In this document: positions 12,801 to 23,614 of the stretch, one piece after another
How the letters are laid out: the number at the start of each line of letters is the position of its first letter
How positions within the stretch are numbered: the stretch's first letter is position 1
Assembly (NCBI GenBank): GCA_030411725.1
Contig: MU839828.1
Coordinates: forward strand, 2,914,001 to 2,978,000
Direction of reading: 5' to 3'
DNA: 64,000 nt
Source: Echria macrotheca
Lineage: Eukaryota; Ascomycota; Sordariomycetes; Sordariales; Schizotheciaceae
Program-made: the position numbers and the translations under genes
The notes under the pieces: model-generated
What the model was told of the DNA's origin: nothing
Databases searched by the model: none
The model's input: the letters and a program-made list of their open reading frames with translations, nothing else

Positions 12801-13949
12801 AGAATGATACTAGTCGACTGCATCCGAGGATGTAACCGGACATGGGCAGGCAGGGGGGGATATGCCATGGGGGTCATGGGCGCCATGTTCTTCAGATCGT
12901 AGATTTGGAGGAAAGGGTCTAGTGTGTTTTGTCCATGTTTAAGGGAGCAGCCGCAAGTGACAACGAAGTCTCCCTGAACATCAATGTCAACGAGAGACGA
13001 CCTATGCGGGGACCATGTCTTGATGATGGCGAACGTTGCCTGGTCCAGCATGTCAACTCCGCCGGTCCTCGTGGCGGCGCAGATGTACCTGCTGCTCTTC
13101 TTCATGAATCGGTAGTGGTGTTCGGTGGGTACCTATTATATCTCGTCAGCCTCGAGCCACAAGTGCTGTGTCGTCTTCGGCCTCCTAACTTGTTTGACAA
13201 CCTCGCCCTTGCTGACGTCGACAACCAGCATTTTGTTTTGAAACCCCGCAACCAGGACTTCGTTGGCTCCTTTCGACGTGAAACTCATGCATCTCAAGTC
13301 CTGCATATCGGGATGTCTGCGAAGAGCCAACCGTCAGCACCTCCCCTCACCGTCTCGCGACGCAGGGCCTGTCAGACGAACCGGAGGTGAAATATTGCCA
13401 TTCCCCTGCGCATGGCCATGTGGATGCTCGCTTTACTCAGCGTTATCACCCCCTTGTCGTTGAAGAGGAACTGGTAGACGGGCTCCTCTTGCGGTCCATG
13501 GTGTGGAGACTTGGTCACGAATGCCGTGTATCTGATGAGTTCGGGTCCATAGTAGGACACCACTCGGTGCTATTCCGATCCTGTCAGCCCCTGAATGTCG
13601 CCAACAGAGGGGGTCGGAGGTGGTTCGTGTACCTCGTTGGCGCCAACCCATAGCAGTTCCTGCCTGGTGTCGAACGCCAGTGCCGTTACTCTCGGGAACT
13701 CGTCGGGCGATGTGGTATGAAAGGCGAGGCGCTTGGCCTGCTGTAAACGAAAAGAGTTAGCAATTGAATTAGCAAGGCCTCCAGCCGGGATACCGGGTCT
13801 CAGGAGGAGGTTGGCGCTATGCCTCCTGAACTCGAGGACTCGGGGGGGAACGCGGGGCAGATGCAGAACGAACAAGGCTAGACACAGGCGCCAATCGGTG
13901 GTTTGCCTAGGGGAGAAACAGAACATACCTCGGCCCAATCTGCATCCAT
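9890..13949 (-). CDS. PAN2: PAN2, catalytic subunit of the Pan2–Pan3 poly(A) deadenylase
   Basis: Nine exons: 13949–13929, 13740–13633, 13569–13382, 13316–13190, 13132–12549, 12499–12080, 12030–11783, 11733–10811 and 10771–9890. All phases agree and the protein is 1166 residues. The start is MDADWAE. The N-terminal part is the WD40 region (for example DTRQELLWVGANE and SIHMAMRRGMAIFHL). The middle is the catalytically dead ubiquitin-hydrolase-like domain (DFDFGHYNKTRYAGLENHI). The C-terminal DEDD exonuclease shows LDTEF, LGHGLKQDF and HDSIEDARTA. The enzyme trims mRNA poly(A) tails in the cytoplasm with Pan3. Only a GC donor (GCAAGT, intron 11782–11734) keeps the frame at intron 7; the nearby GT would put a stop just after the junction. 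Intron 8 uses a CAGAG acceptor. Confidence 0.95.
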
Positions 13950-14427
13950 AGCTTTGCCCTATTACATCTTAAAAAGGATAGAACCAAAAAAAAATGAATG
14001 TTGTCTAGCAAACCCAAGGACGGCCAAAGAGATGTGGGATGTTTGGCTGCCTTCTCCACATGCTTGGCGATCTCGCTCTCAGCCTTAAGCAAAAGAGGCC
14101 CAAGCTTTTCCAGGTGGGGCCAATTCGCGTGTCTTTCACCCTTCAGCGACGCCATTTTTCACTCTCAGCACAACCATCACCGGCAAAGAGTCCGCCAGAA
14201 AATCTCAAAGATCCAGGTACGAATCGTCTGTTACTATGTACGATGTCCGCCCCTTCAGACACAGGGAATTCTACACGATAACCGCAGTTGGGTCGAAAAC
14301 AGTTATGCCGCCAAAAACGCCGAGCAAATCTCGCGTTTGCTCTTCATGAGGTCGCGGGCGCAAGGCATACCTCCTCCAGTCATAATACCAACCGGCAACA
14401 CAAAAAACACAATTGAGCATTTCCAGG
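13950..14427. other. Spacer between PAN2 and the mitochondrial carrier
   Basis: It contains the PAN2 5' leader and promoter and the carrier's 3'UTR. A minus-strand frame of 82 codons (14155–13907) overlaps the PAN2 start codon. It could be an upstream ORF if transcription starts far enough upstream. It resembles no protein I know and I do not call it a gene. Confidence 0.4.
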
Positions 14428-15489
14428 CTATTTCGTGAGCCATCCAAGATAATCAGCCACAACCAGCGTCACCATGCTACGCAGAGAGGTTAGCCAGGTC
14501 GTCAAGTTTGGACTCGAACAAACTTACGCATGTGGTGCAATGCGCACGTAGTATGTACCGAACCCGCGGTAGAATCTAAGGATGCCTTCTTGTTTGGCCA
14601 CCTTGGCAAAGCAATCCACCATACTCTTATACGGAAGCTTTCCGTCCGGACCTTTCGATTGCTTCTGGAGTCGAGTCTTGACGAAATCGAACGGGAGCGA
14701 GAAGAACGAGGCGAAGAAACCAGCAACGGCGCTGGCGGTCAGCGTTTGGGCGTTGCTGGACAGTGTTGTCTTGGTCTTCAACTGCGCCTTGGCTTCGCTG
14801 AAGAAGGCCAGCTGACCAAAGTTGAGGGCCATGGCACGCACAACCGTCGGCGTCGCACCAGCCCAGAGAGCCCCGACACCCTCACTCTTGGCAATAGAGC
14901 TCAGAGCATCGATGACTGACTTGTAGTTCTTCCGCTCGGCTATTGGTTTCAGGCCGTCGCTCTGCATTCGGATGAGAGCCAGGTCGGCCGGGTTGCCTAT
15001 CATAGCAGCAAGACCGCCGGCCGACAGACCGGCTGTGGCGCGCTCCTTGAAGCCCACCGCTTGGCCTTTTGCTTTTGCCCGGGCCGACAGGCTGCCCATG
15101 AATGTGTCGAAGAATCCGAGGCGTGCCGTCGTGTACACGGCTTGTCGTAGCAAGCCGGCCGAGAGACCGGTGTAGAGATCAAGGGCCTTGCCGCCTGCCA
15201 GAATCTCGCGGGTAACCGAGAGCGGCGTCGCCTTCGGCCCGCCCGTCTTGCCCTCGCCGGCGAGCTGGATGCGGACCTTGATCATGTCGACGGGCTGGAT
15301 AACCGTCGTGGCAACCATGCCACTGACGCCGCCGTTGATGAAGGGCAGCGCGGCCCGCATGAAGGGGGTGTGGAGGAAATCATTGGCGACGGCAGCGGCC
15401 TTGTCCGTCGGGACGCCCTCTTTCGAAACCATGACGCCGGTAGTCCTGTATCGTGCTGCCTCTGCAGCCTGTTCGACGGCGTTAGACAT
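14428..15489 (-). CDS. Mitochondrial carrier, 2-oxoglutarate/malate (dicarboxylate) type
   Basis: Exons 15489–14528 and 14476–14428 give 336 residues. The donor is GTAAGT and the last exon encodes MVTLVVADYLGWLTK. Three repeats carry the mitochondrial-carrier signature PxDxxKxRxQ: PVDMIKVRIQ, a degenerate PADLALIRMQ and PFDFVKTRLQ. That is the usual six-helix inner-membrane layout. The overall sequence (FINGGVSGMVATTVIQP, GLSAGLLRQAVYTTARLGFFD) fits the oxoglutarate/malate carrier group, which exchanges the two acids across the inner membrane. It could also be a related dicarboxylate carrier. An in-frame GTG lies two codons upstream of the chosen ATG. Confidence 0.9.
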
Positions 15490-18400
15490 GGCCACGACTG
15501 GACGCAGGATGGAAGGGTCGAGTTCGGACGAGAGGGAGAGAGCTCACCGGTCAGTCCTCCAAAAACCACCGAGCTTCCCACTGAGTTATAAACCGAACCG
15601 CGAAAGGTCGGGGTTGCGAACTGCGCGAGACGAGAGTCAGCCCCTGCTTATCACCTTCTCGGGTTGACAATCGGGTGTGACACGCTGCGCCGTCCATGTT
15701 CGGGCCACAGCCTGCAGGGTCCAATGGCTACGTCGGCTATCAGGAGCTCATGGAGCTGCCCGGCTCGACATGTCCAGCCATTGCCGGCATTGTTGAGCGC
15801 CATGGACCGGGAGGCGTCGGGAAACCCAGGAGCTCCGGCTGCATGTCGCGGGATCCCAGAACCCTTGGGGACGCCCCGCCAAGCCGAGTGGGGACCTCTA
15901 GTGGACCTCTCCCCCATGTGAACCGGGAATACCTGCGGCAACCCTCTTTCTCAACACTTGTAAACCTACCAGCAATCTTGTAAAGCCACGCAATAGTGAT
16001 GCGCAAATTGTATACCGACAGCGGACGCGCGTGGTTTCTGTCCAGAGAAGACTCGTTCAACAGCTCGAGCGTGGGCCGGCACGATCAGCTGGGGAGCGGG
16101 GTCGCGTGCTCACGGCGGCCGGTCGAGCGGGACTCGTCAAACTGGGCCGAGACAATGTTCGAGGACGGCCAAAAGGGACAATGACGTCGTATCAGGGGTC
16201 CGATGGAAATGGACCCTTCGGTAGGTTGTGGATTGAGGATGACGATGGGGTGAAGAAGGAGAGCAAGAAGTACTCCGAAGACGGATAGAGGGGAAGCTTT
16301 TGGTTCCTGGCGGGGGAGAGAGGACCTTGGTAGACAAAGACCCGGGCCAAACCTTGGAGCCCCAAACTAACGGCCGATCCGCAGTGTATTTATGGCAGGA
16401 CTGACGGAAACGAGTGGTTGCCCGTTGCCCAGTGCGGAGAGGTGTGGTTACGCGCTGCCCTCTCCTCACCTCGCCAGGGTTTCCAGTCTTCACCACCTAC
16501 CACCCGCCTCGTCAGCTCGGCGACATTCGCAATAATCTCGGCTTGCTCACAGAGGACATCCCATCCACGGCCGGCGCAGACACGGCACCGGAGGGGTGAT
16601 ATTGCAGAGTCCAGCCTGCATCTCATCTCTGACGCAGCCAACGAAGGCGGGGTCAGAAGGGACCGTCGCTCGGTACTTGCTTTGGTTTCACGCCGGCGGC
16701 AGTCACAACCACATGTGACTTTCTGTTTACAGCGAGCTGATGGGTTTAGTCTCAACTAGCTTTGGCCATTTTCTTCACACAGGACGTGTCTCGTCTTCCA
16801 CAATGTTCAAAAGCTGGAAGCAAACACGCAACAGTACTACAGCAAATGTAGCTGACGACAGACAAGAACGTCGATCTCTCAGATCACCCGCTCCCGAGTC
16901 GCAATGAGGGGTACATATCTGTTATGCACTCTTCTTTCCGCAGCCCGATTTCTCGTCCACAAGGCATCGCAACCGCAGCAGGATTTCAGCATTTCCCCTC
17001 CTCTACCCTCCATCACAGGCCGGCCAACCGTCGTGCCTGCTGCTGCCCTCCCACACTAGTGGTCGAGTGCCTGGGAGATCAGTAAGATCAGTGACGAGCT
17101 TGGCTATTGCCCGCCGCCGAGATGGTGTTGTTGTTCCCTGGCCCCGGGTGGCATCTCTGTTGGTAACAGGTAACGAAGCCAAAGACGTGTCGACCTGGTT
17201 AGCACTTACATCGGACAGTTTTGGACGACGCGGTCGACCCGCCCACCCCAGACGAGCCGTCTCGACGCTGCAGCAATTGCGGGGTCGCGCATTCGGGTTT
17301 ATCGATAAGCGAGCCTATGGCCTCGACGGCACACGACGACGAGAACTGGCCGCCGCAGCCTCGGAATATTGCGGCAAGATATCGCTAGTCTTGATGCTCT
17401 GTCTAGACTATTTCTTCTTTCTACACATAGCGATGAGAGATCGAAAGTCTTCTTGTTCGAGTCGTTGGAAGCCGAGGAGATCAAGGGCAACCGAGGCTTG
17501 CCAGTGACGTCAGGGAGGCTAGAACTGGCTGCCCCACAGTTAACGCCTCCTGCTAATGAGAGAGTCGAGAAGCAGCGGAATTCGGAGCTCGGGACAGAGC
17601 TTGCATATATAAGAGAGACGCACGCCAGCGAAACTGGATAATGGCTCACTGGGAACCAGATACCGACATGAGGTTGTCAGCTTTCATCGATTGCGTCGAT
17701 GAACAAACGCCAAAGACGCCCGGACAAGACAAGCAGGCGAGGACCCACTGATCTCAGAGAGGCAGGCGCTTGGGCCACTGAGTCCCATCCGGCCCACCGG
17801 CCCCGATTCGACGCCCGGTCCCGGCGCAGCCCTCAAGCACAGCTTGACAGCTTCCAAGTCGACCGTTTTTTCTCAAGAGCTTCACCGTCCGACTTCCAGG
17901 ACCCAGTACTAAGCTAACGTAGTTGTAAAAATTGCAATTCGGCAACAAAGGGCCAGTGAAGATGGGCGTACGGAATTACAAAGCCGGACCGGACGGGCTC
18001 CGGTGGAGAAAAAATCTAAACCCACCGAGACACAGGAAGACAAAATTCGCCCGGCCACCGCCAACCCCCCGTTTTACCCCGAACACGTCCCAACTTGTTG
18101 GGAAACAACTCTAAGAAAATCCAAGAGGCCGGTTTTGCTCTTTTGTTGTTTTGTTGGTATCACACGTTGAGGTTCAAGCGGTGTCGAGATCGACGTCGGG
18201 ATGCCAGTGTGGCTGCATGCAGAGGTGACTTGGGTATTGTTCACCGTACTCTAGTTTGACCCGATATTTTCCGCTTACTCAGAGAGAGACAACAAAACCG
18301 AGGAAATGTTGAGCGGTGGTGAAGTGATACAATAAAAAAAAATCAGATACGAAGAAACCTGAGGAAGCCATCCGGAGGAGTTGTCTGTGATTCGTCCCCC

Positions 18401-18929
18401 TTGGGCAAGCCACCCTACCTAACAACAGGTACACGCACCGAGACTGCATCAACAAACTTGATTCCCCGGTTCCTCCTGAAGTAGATTTGAGATGGTTGAG
18501 ATTACCAAAAATAAAAGGGTAATAACAGGTTTAAGAAAAATAAACCTGTTAAAACATCTCTCTCTCAACGCAGAAACATATCCCTTCTTCCAGCTTGCAA
18601 GGAGTGTGTAACCACTGGACCAGCAACCTCCCTTGTTGTGGACCTAATGGGAGGAGGGCCATCTAATCTGAGTCCAGGCTTTTATTTTCATACTCTCATA
18701 CTCTCACATAGTGGATGACACCAGAGAAATGACCGAGACACAATCTCACACTGAATTACACATAAACATTTCGACGGCAGAACACCGGGTCAAGTAAAGG
18801 CCATCTATCATGTAATTTTCCGTGTTTCTTTCCGACAGCTCCCAACAGCTATACATACAACGAGAGCCTCTAATAACACATCCCTCTATTCTCCAACGGG
18901 GATACAAACGCTATGTCGAATAGAGATGA
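15490..18929. other. 3.4-kb stretch without a supported gene
   Basis: The left end should be the carrier promoter. No frame here shows a recognisable domain, and the longest frames look random, with Arg, Ser and Pro in excess. An 8-bp inverted repeat (TTCATCGA, loop TTGCG, TCGATGAA) lies at 17683–17703. A clear 11-bp hairpin lies at 18523–18551. The right half is richer in A and T. I could not identify a tRNA or other RNA gene. Confidence 0.4.
18523..18551. repeat. 11-bp perfect inverted repeat
   Basis: TAACAGGTTTA at 18523–18533 and TAAACCTGTTA at 18541–18551 are perfect inverse copies separated by 7 A-rich bases. It lies in AT-rich DNA downstream of the short-chain dehydrogenase. It could form a hairpin or bind a dimeric protein. 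Function unknown. Confidence 0.7.
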
Positions 18930-20086
18930 CTAGTACCCCGTGGCCGGAAACGTCCCCAATCGACCGCCATCCACGACAATGATATTCCCATTACAATAAG
19001 CCCCCGCCCGCGAGGCAAGATACAGAATCTGGCCCGCCATATCCATCTCGTCTCCCATGCGCCCAAGCGGGACAATGTTCTTATCCAGCGGGATCGTGCC
19101 CTGGCCATCCATCGATCCTCCCGCAGCCTCGACGATGGGGGCGGCCATTTCGCTGGGGAATACTGTGCGAAAGATATCAGTACTTAGGTTTGTCTCTCCC
19201 ACATAGATATACACCAATCTCCGCGGTTTTTTGTGAGACTCACATCCAGGACACAAGCAATTCGCCCTATGGTTAACCCCCAAGTGTTAGCCAGAACCTG
19301 ATAGAAGAAGAAGAAGAAGAAGAAGAAGAAGAAGAAGAAGAAGAAGAAGAACAAGAATAAGAAAAGAAAGAAAAAAAACTCACCGAATATTCCACGTAAT
19401 CAACACATTCGAAAGCTGCTTCGCGATATGCGTCGCCGCCGCCTTACTAGGCCCATAAGCCCACCCGCCCGGCGCCTTCTTGTTGAATCCACCAATGCTG
19501 CTGGTAACAATAACCTGGCTCGTCTGCACCACATTGGCCCTCTTATTCCCGTTGTCCAACAACTTGAGCAGCGCCATGGCCGTGAACCACACGCTCGTCG
19601 CGTTCACGCTAAACGTATGGTCCCAGTCCTCGAATCCCACGGCCATCTGCTGCTCGCGCCACTCTTCCAGGGAAGTTGTTGTCAGCGGCGCCCTGCTGAC
19701 CTGCGGCCCGGAGACGCCCGCGTTGCACACGAGCAAGTTCAAAAAACCAGAGTCGGTCTCGACCACGGACGCGATACTCTGCAGCGAGATCTTGGAGGTC
19801 ACGTCGCAGTAGAGCGGGACGACGATCCCCGGTCTGTTGATCGAGTTGGCGGCCGCCTGCAGCACGTCGACGCGCCGGCCGGCGATGTAGACTTTTGCTG
19901 CGCCGGCGTGGGCCAGAGCTTTGGCCATCATGAGGCCGATTCCTTTTTTGTTTTGTTTGTGTTAGTATATATGGTTCTGGGATGGGAGGAAACCAAAAAA
20001 AAACCTGTGCCGCCGCCCGTGACGAGGGCCACAAGACCCTTGACATTAAACAGAGGCTCGATGACATCGTTTAGCCCCGAGTCCAT
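18930..20086 (-). CDS. Short-chain dehydrogenase/reductase (SDR)
   Basis: Four exons (20086–20005, 19942–19384, 19266–19244, 19162–18930) give 298 residues. The coenzyme motif TGGGTGIG is rebuilt across intron 1. NAGVSG, the catalytic VTSSIGGF serine and YGPSK (Tyr and Lys) follow, so all residues of a classical SDR are present. The third exon is only 23 nt; it codes for ANCLCPG and joins LFPSEM, the usual substrate-loop region. Intron 1 has an unusual donor, GT followed by eight T. Intron 2 contains a (GAA)n microsatellite. The substrate is unknown. The family in fungi often acts on sugars, polyols or polyketide intermediates. No pathway neighbours are visible. Confidence 0.88.
19303..19351. 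repeat. (AGA/GAA)n microsatellite, about 16 copies
   Basis: An uninterrupted AGA triplet run of 49 bp lies inside intron 2 of the SDR gene. Read on the gene's strand it is a TTC pyrimidine tract. Confidence 0.95.
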
Positions 20087-20786
20087 GTTTTTCGATTTAC
20101 AGCCGCGTAGGCTAGAGTTTTTTTGGTGTAAATAGAGAGAGGCAAACAAGTTCCCCGAGGATAAAAGTCAAGGTAGGTAGTCAGTCGTGAGGTGAGAGGA
20201 CCGAATGAGGGGAACTGCTTGGATGCGTTTGTGTCTAGGTAGGTTGACAGGCTGCCAAACAACTTGTATTTGCCTGATGGACGCTACTAGAGAAAATAAG
20301 AATGGGCAAGATTCAACATGCCCGAGTCTTGTACTGAATTGAAAAGCACAAACGTCTCAATGGCTCTTGTTATGTCGGCAATGGATGACGCTGGAAATGG
20401 GAACCCCACGCTCCGAAGTACGGATGCCCCGCACGACACCTCCCCTTCAACATCAAGTACGGATATCCGTTCTATCTTTCACATTAAGGGGTTGATGAAT
20501 CATCCTCATGAGTATTTTACAAGCCCCACTAAGGTATTTCTTCTATACCGGAAAAGGCATGTGAACTCAGTTATGAACTCCACAAAACACCCATATATTG
20601 CTCCGGCAAACACATCACGAGAGACTGAAAGGTGACAACTTTTGCTTCGTTCAACATCTATCAGACTAAAATACTGGCTGGGTTACTACCAAGCTCAAAT
20701 TGAGCTGTGCGCTTTCCGCCAAATACCCTGGCCTGCTTCCCAAACACCCCCAAAAGCATACGGACAGTAACATAAGCTTAGTTAGT
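20087..20786. other. SDR promoter and SUP35 3' flank
   Basis: No gene seen. The region is moderately AT-rich. The left part is the upstream region of the SDR gene; the right part should hold the SUP35 3'UTR. Confidence 0.4.
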
Positions 20787-23039
20787 TTAAGCCGCTGGTG
20801 TGTCCGTAATCAGCTTTGTGATCTTGCCAATAGCAATGGTTTGTCCCTAGACGAGAATTAGCCTGGAGTTCTATACAGAGGGCAACTTTACTTACTTGGT
20901 CTCGTAGGGTAAACCGACCCATCTGAGGATAATCCTCAAACCTTTCTACGCACACCGACCCGGCACCGCCAATGACTTGCAGGCGGGCAATGATGCTGTC
21001 GCCCCTCTTGGCGTGGGAAGGTGGCACCTTGCTCTTCCTGTTCGTCCCCTTCTGAAGCTTGTGCAGAAGCGCGGCGAAGGTCACCTCCTCGATGGCCGCA
21101 TGCACGTGCAGCACACAGTTGAACCCGGCCGTCAGAATGCTCTTGAGGTCCAGGATACGGATCTGAGCCTCAAACTCGGACACATTATGGACCAGGCGCT
21201 TGGGCGAGCAGAGGACGAAACCTGGCATAATCTCCTCTTCCTCGATACCTCGGAGCCGAATACGGACCTGCTCGCCGCATTGCGCGATCGGCACTTCATC
21301 TTCCGTCTCGCCGTAAACGGCCGAGATGTCGACGCTCTGCTTGTTGGGCATCATGGTCAGGGTCATGCCCTTCTTGACCACACCGGCCTCGATCTTGCCC
21401 TCGATCATCGTTCCCATGTCGCGATACTTGCCCGCAACCGCCATCATGAAAGGTGCGTTCACCTTGCGTTCCAGCGTCTGCATACCGTCGAGGTATTCGA
21501 GAAGAGATGGGCCATCATACCATGGGCACTTGTCCTTCGGTATACGGTCCTTGATGCCCAAGGTCTGTTGAGCCGCAATGGGCATGAAAAAGACGTCTGT
21601 CTTTAGGTTGTACCCTGTACCCTTGAGGAACTGGGCGAGCTTGGTGGTGCACTCCAGGTATCGCTCGTGAGACCAATTGACCGTAGGGTCGTCCATTTTG
21701 TTGATGACCACGACCAGTTTGTTGACACCCTGTGTTTTGGCCAACATGGCATGCTCCCGAGTCTGGCCGCCCTTCTCGAAACCTGTCTCGTACTCGCCCT
21801 TCCGCGCGCTGATGACCAGAATACCGACATCAGCTTGCGAAGCACCACCGATCATGTTCGGAACGTAAGTCTTGTGGCCAGGCGCGTCCAGAATGCTGTA
21901 CCTTCTCTTCTCCGTCTCGAAAAACCCACGGCCGACTTCCACTGTCTTGCCCTTGGATCGTTCCTCGTTAGTGAGATCAAGAGCCCATGACAGATACCAG
22001 GTCTCGCGGCCCATTTCCTTGGCTTCTCTCTTGTATTTGTCCATGGTTCGCTGGTCAACCATGCCCGTGCAGTAGAGGATAGAACCACCCAGGGTGCTCT
22101 TGCCGGCATCGACGTGGCCAATAAAGATAATGTTCACGTGCTCCTTGCCGTAAATTTCCTTGAGTGTTTCCTCGTCCACATCGGCGACCTGCTCCTTCTC
22201 GACGGCATCCACATCGCGGGTGACACCCTTGGTTCCTCTCGAGGGGCTAGACCGGCCAGAAGACGGGGCTGGCGACGTCGTGCCGCTGCTGGCCTTGGCA
22301 TCCGACTTGTCAACAGCCTTGTTGGCCGCTACCTTGGCAGCGGCCTCGGCAGTACCCTCCTTTTTAGCCTCTTCTTTCTTCTCCTCCTTGGTCAACTCTT
22401 CCTTCTTGGGGGCTTCCTTGGCCGGCGCGGTGTTGCCAATCGAAAGGACCTTAGCTTTGGGCTTGGTGTCACCGCCGATGCTCAGTACCTTCGCACCGCC
22501 CTCCTTCGCGACAGTGGGCTTCGGAGCATCGGCCTGAGCCGGGGGGTTCGTCGGCCGCTTAGCGATGGTCGGAGCCTTTTGGGCCTGTGGTTGAGACTGG
22601 CTGGCTTGGTTTTGGGAGAGCCCCTGCGGGGGTTGCTGGTAGCCCGGGTATTGTTGTCCTGCTGGGTGTGTTAGCCCCTGAACAAAGCAGCGCGGTTCTG
22701 AGAATATTCCTCACCGTATCCCTGGTTGTATGCGCCCTGCTGCCCGTATACCCCACCGTAACCTTGCTGTCCATACTGGCTGAAGCCCTGCTGACCTCCA
22801 TACTGAGGATAGTAGCCCTGGCCGCCATAGTAACCTTGCTGGTATTGGGGGACAAATCCACCCCCTCCGTAAGCTTGGCCAGGCTGGAAAGTGTTCGCAG
22901 TGGGCTGGAAGGTGGCGGCGCCAGGTCGGAAAGTCCCTTGGCCCTGTTGGTTGCCCAGGTTCATCGATTGCTGGGTTTGGCGCGCCAGGTTTTCATCCTG
23001 GGCGGCCGGGTCGTCTTCCCAAGAGTTGAGGTCCGACAT
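20787..23039 (-). CDS. SUP35: Translation termination factor eRF3 (Sup35)
   Basis: Exons 23039–22715, 22661–20896 and 20846–20787 give 716 residues. The start MSDLNSWEDD leads into a prion-like N region rich in Gln, Gly, Tyr and Asn (about residues 50–135, with QGYYGGQGYY-type repeats). A charged Lys/Glu middle region follows (about 160–270). The GTPase domain (from about 280) has GHVDAGKST, DAPGHKTYVPNMI and NKMDDP, then the eEF1A-like C-terminal barrels. The last exon completes RDQGQTIAIGKITKLITDT. The protein binds eRF1 and hydrolyses GTP in stop-codon recognition. It is divergently arranged with YRB30 across 575 bp. Confidence 0.97.
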
Positions 23040-23614
23040 GTTTTCTCGATTTCACGCTGGCTATTTAGGGTATGCGGTCGGCGCCGAGTTCGAAATGGCG
23101 GGGTTCTGAGTGCGCTGGCGCTCGAAATCTTTTTGTCTGCAGGGTTGGAAAGGAGGGTAAAGCTGCAATGGCGTGAGTCAGTTCCGATCTTGTTTATATA
23201 GACACACAAGCGAGAGATAGCATACCGATCAGGCGGTCTCCCAGGTCGGCGGTCCTTTTCGCACTCGAGGTTGAGGAAACTGGGAAGATTTGCTGCCGAG
23301 TGTTGCCCTGCCCCACCATCCGTACTGCTGTTGTGGCGGGGAAGAAGGTCAACGCTGGGTTGCGGCACAGTGCGGATCATTGAGCAGTCTGTGACTCCAC
23401 CGGTCTGATGCTGAAGTCCCCTGACTCATTGCTGCCTCAGGCGTCCACTGCAGAGATCGCAGGTGCACAGTGCGGAGCAGACTGTCCAGCAAATGCACTA
23501 ACAAAGCACCAGGCACAGAGGTCCCTCCCAAGTTCAGGCCACAATCAACAAAGCCCGGTGCACCACTCTCGTTGCAGTCTTTTGTTTGCAGAATGGCACC
23601 GGCCAGCAAGAAAG
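23040..23614. promoter_or_regulatory. Shared upstream region of SUP35 (−) and YRB30 (+)
   Basis: 575 bp separate the two start codons, so both promoters must lie here or overlap. No gene is seen. Frames that cross it are continuations upstream of the YRB30 ATG or shadows. No regulatory motif can be named with confidence. Confidence 0.5.

Noticed and set aside
13907..14155. 82-codon minus-strand frame overlapping the PAN2 start
   Set aside because: No known family. It may be an upstream ORF, but the transcript start is unknown and the part beyond residue 55 looks random.
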